From Hydractinia symbiolongicarpus (lineage: Eukaryota > Cnidaria > Hydrozoa > Anthoathecata > Hydractiniidae), in the NCBI RefSeq assembly GCF_029227915.1, contig NC_079881.1, positions 12,625,501 through 12,689,500 on the forward strand: DNA of 64,000 nucleotides, given 5' to 3'. Shown piece by piece: positions 63,864 to 64,000 of this stretch. Position 1 is the first letter of the stretch. Every line of letters begins with the position of its first letter. Made by a program: the position numbers and the translations under genes. The notes under the pieces are model-generated. The model did no database searches and was not told the origin of the DNA. It saw only the letters and a program-made list of their open reading frames with translations.

Positions 63864-64000
63864 GCAATCCCTCGTTCCGAAAGGGAGGAGTTGACCCAGC
63901 TTTAGTAAATAAGTCCCATTTTTGGTCCCGGGTTGTCCCTTGCTATCCACGCAGAAGTCGAGTTAATTATTTGCACTCGTTTCAAAGGTATTTAGCCCTT
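63864..64000 (+). repeat. Remainder of the split dispersed repeat
   Basis: Aligns with 2,640-2,780: GTTGACCCAGC.TT, TTTGGTCCCGGG, TATCCACGCAGAAG, GTTTCAAAGGTATTTAGCCCTT. It continues beyond the window. Confidence 0.7.

Overview
The window is eukaryotic genomic DNA from a non-bilaterian animal, most likely a cnidarian. Host DNA is AT-rich, genes have introns with GT/AG borders, and microsatellites and retroelement debris are abundant. No species name can be defended from sequence alone.

Layout. 1-9.7 kb is intergenic: an (ATT)n array, a decayed endonuclease-type LINE interrupted by a TIR element with its own internal tandem repeat, and a decayed LINE ORF1. 9.7-30.4 kb (+) is a multi-exon ATAD5/ELG1 homologue (large subunit of the alternative RFC that unloads PCNA). 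It has an N-terminal PIP box, one very large disordered exon, an AAA+ core spread over several exons and a conserved C-terminal end. A 5.6-kb intron holds one LINE nested inside another. 31.0-36.2 kb (-) is a four-exon, roughly 771-residue coiled-coil protein of unidentified family. 36.7-38.8 kb is a TIR transposon. 39.3-40.9 kb (-) is a two-exon, four-TM CD20/MS4A-like protein. 42.6-43.6 kb is a frameshifted integrase-core pseudogene. 44.06-44.18 kb is an (AAGGT)n array.

46346-63857 is a complete 17.5-kb Polinton/Maverick (adintovirus-like) element. It has terminal inverted repeats of about 285 bp and an ACGTCA target duplication. It lies inside a dispersed repeat whose uninterrupted paralogue is at about 2.6-2.8 kb. 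The element is richer in GC than its surroundings, and its genes have no introns. Left to right: ankyrin-repeat protein, OB-fold-like small protein, SAP-like small protein (+); hydrophobic protein and broken minor-capsid-like protein (-); 388-aa tail-anchored protein (+); broken coiled-coil/glycine-rich membrane protein (-); putative major capsid protein, small two-TM protein, DDE integrase (+); then all on minus: acidic protein, Bro-N protein, small ORF, packaging ATPase, two small TM proteins, a 185-aa protein and protein-primed DNA polymerase B at the right end. The polymerase has a frameshift, a nonsense codon and a changed catalytic Asp, and two structural genes are frameshifted, so this copy is decaying although its integrase, ATPase and putative capsid gene are open.

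Most interesting signals: (1) an AATAAA element 0-5 nt before the ATG of most Polinton genes, on both strands, resembling the start-overlapping late promoters of large DNA viruses; (2) a GC-rich palindromic repeat dispersed through the element and read in one constant frame inside two genes; (3) perfect palindromes that place start codons in mirror image; (4) 3' hairpins with a covarying base pair; (5) TIRs that extend into coding sequence, giving the two terminal genes the same N-terminus; (6) an ATAD5 homologue with changed Walker A Lys and Walker B Glu.
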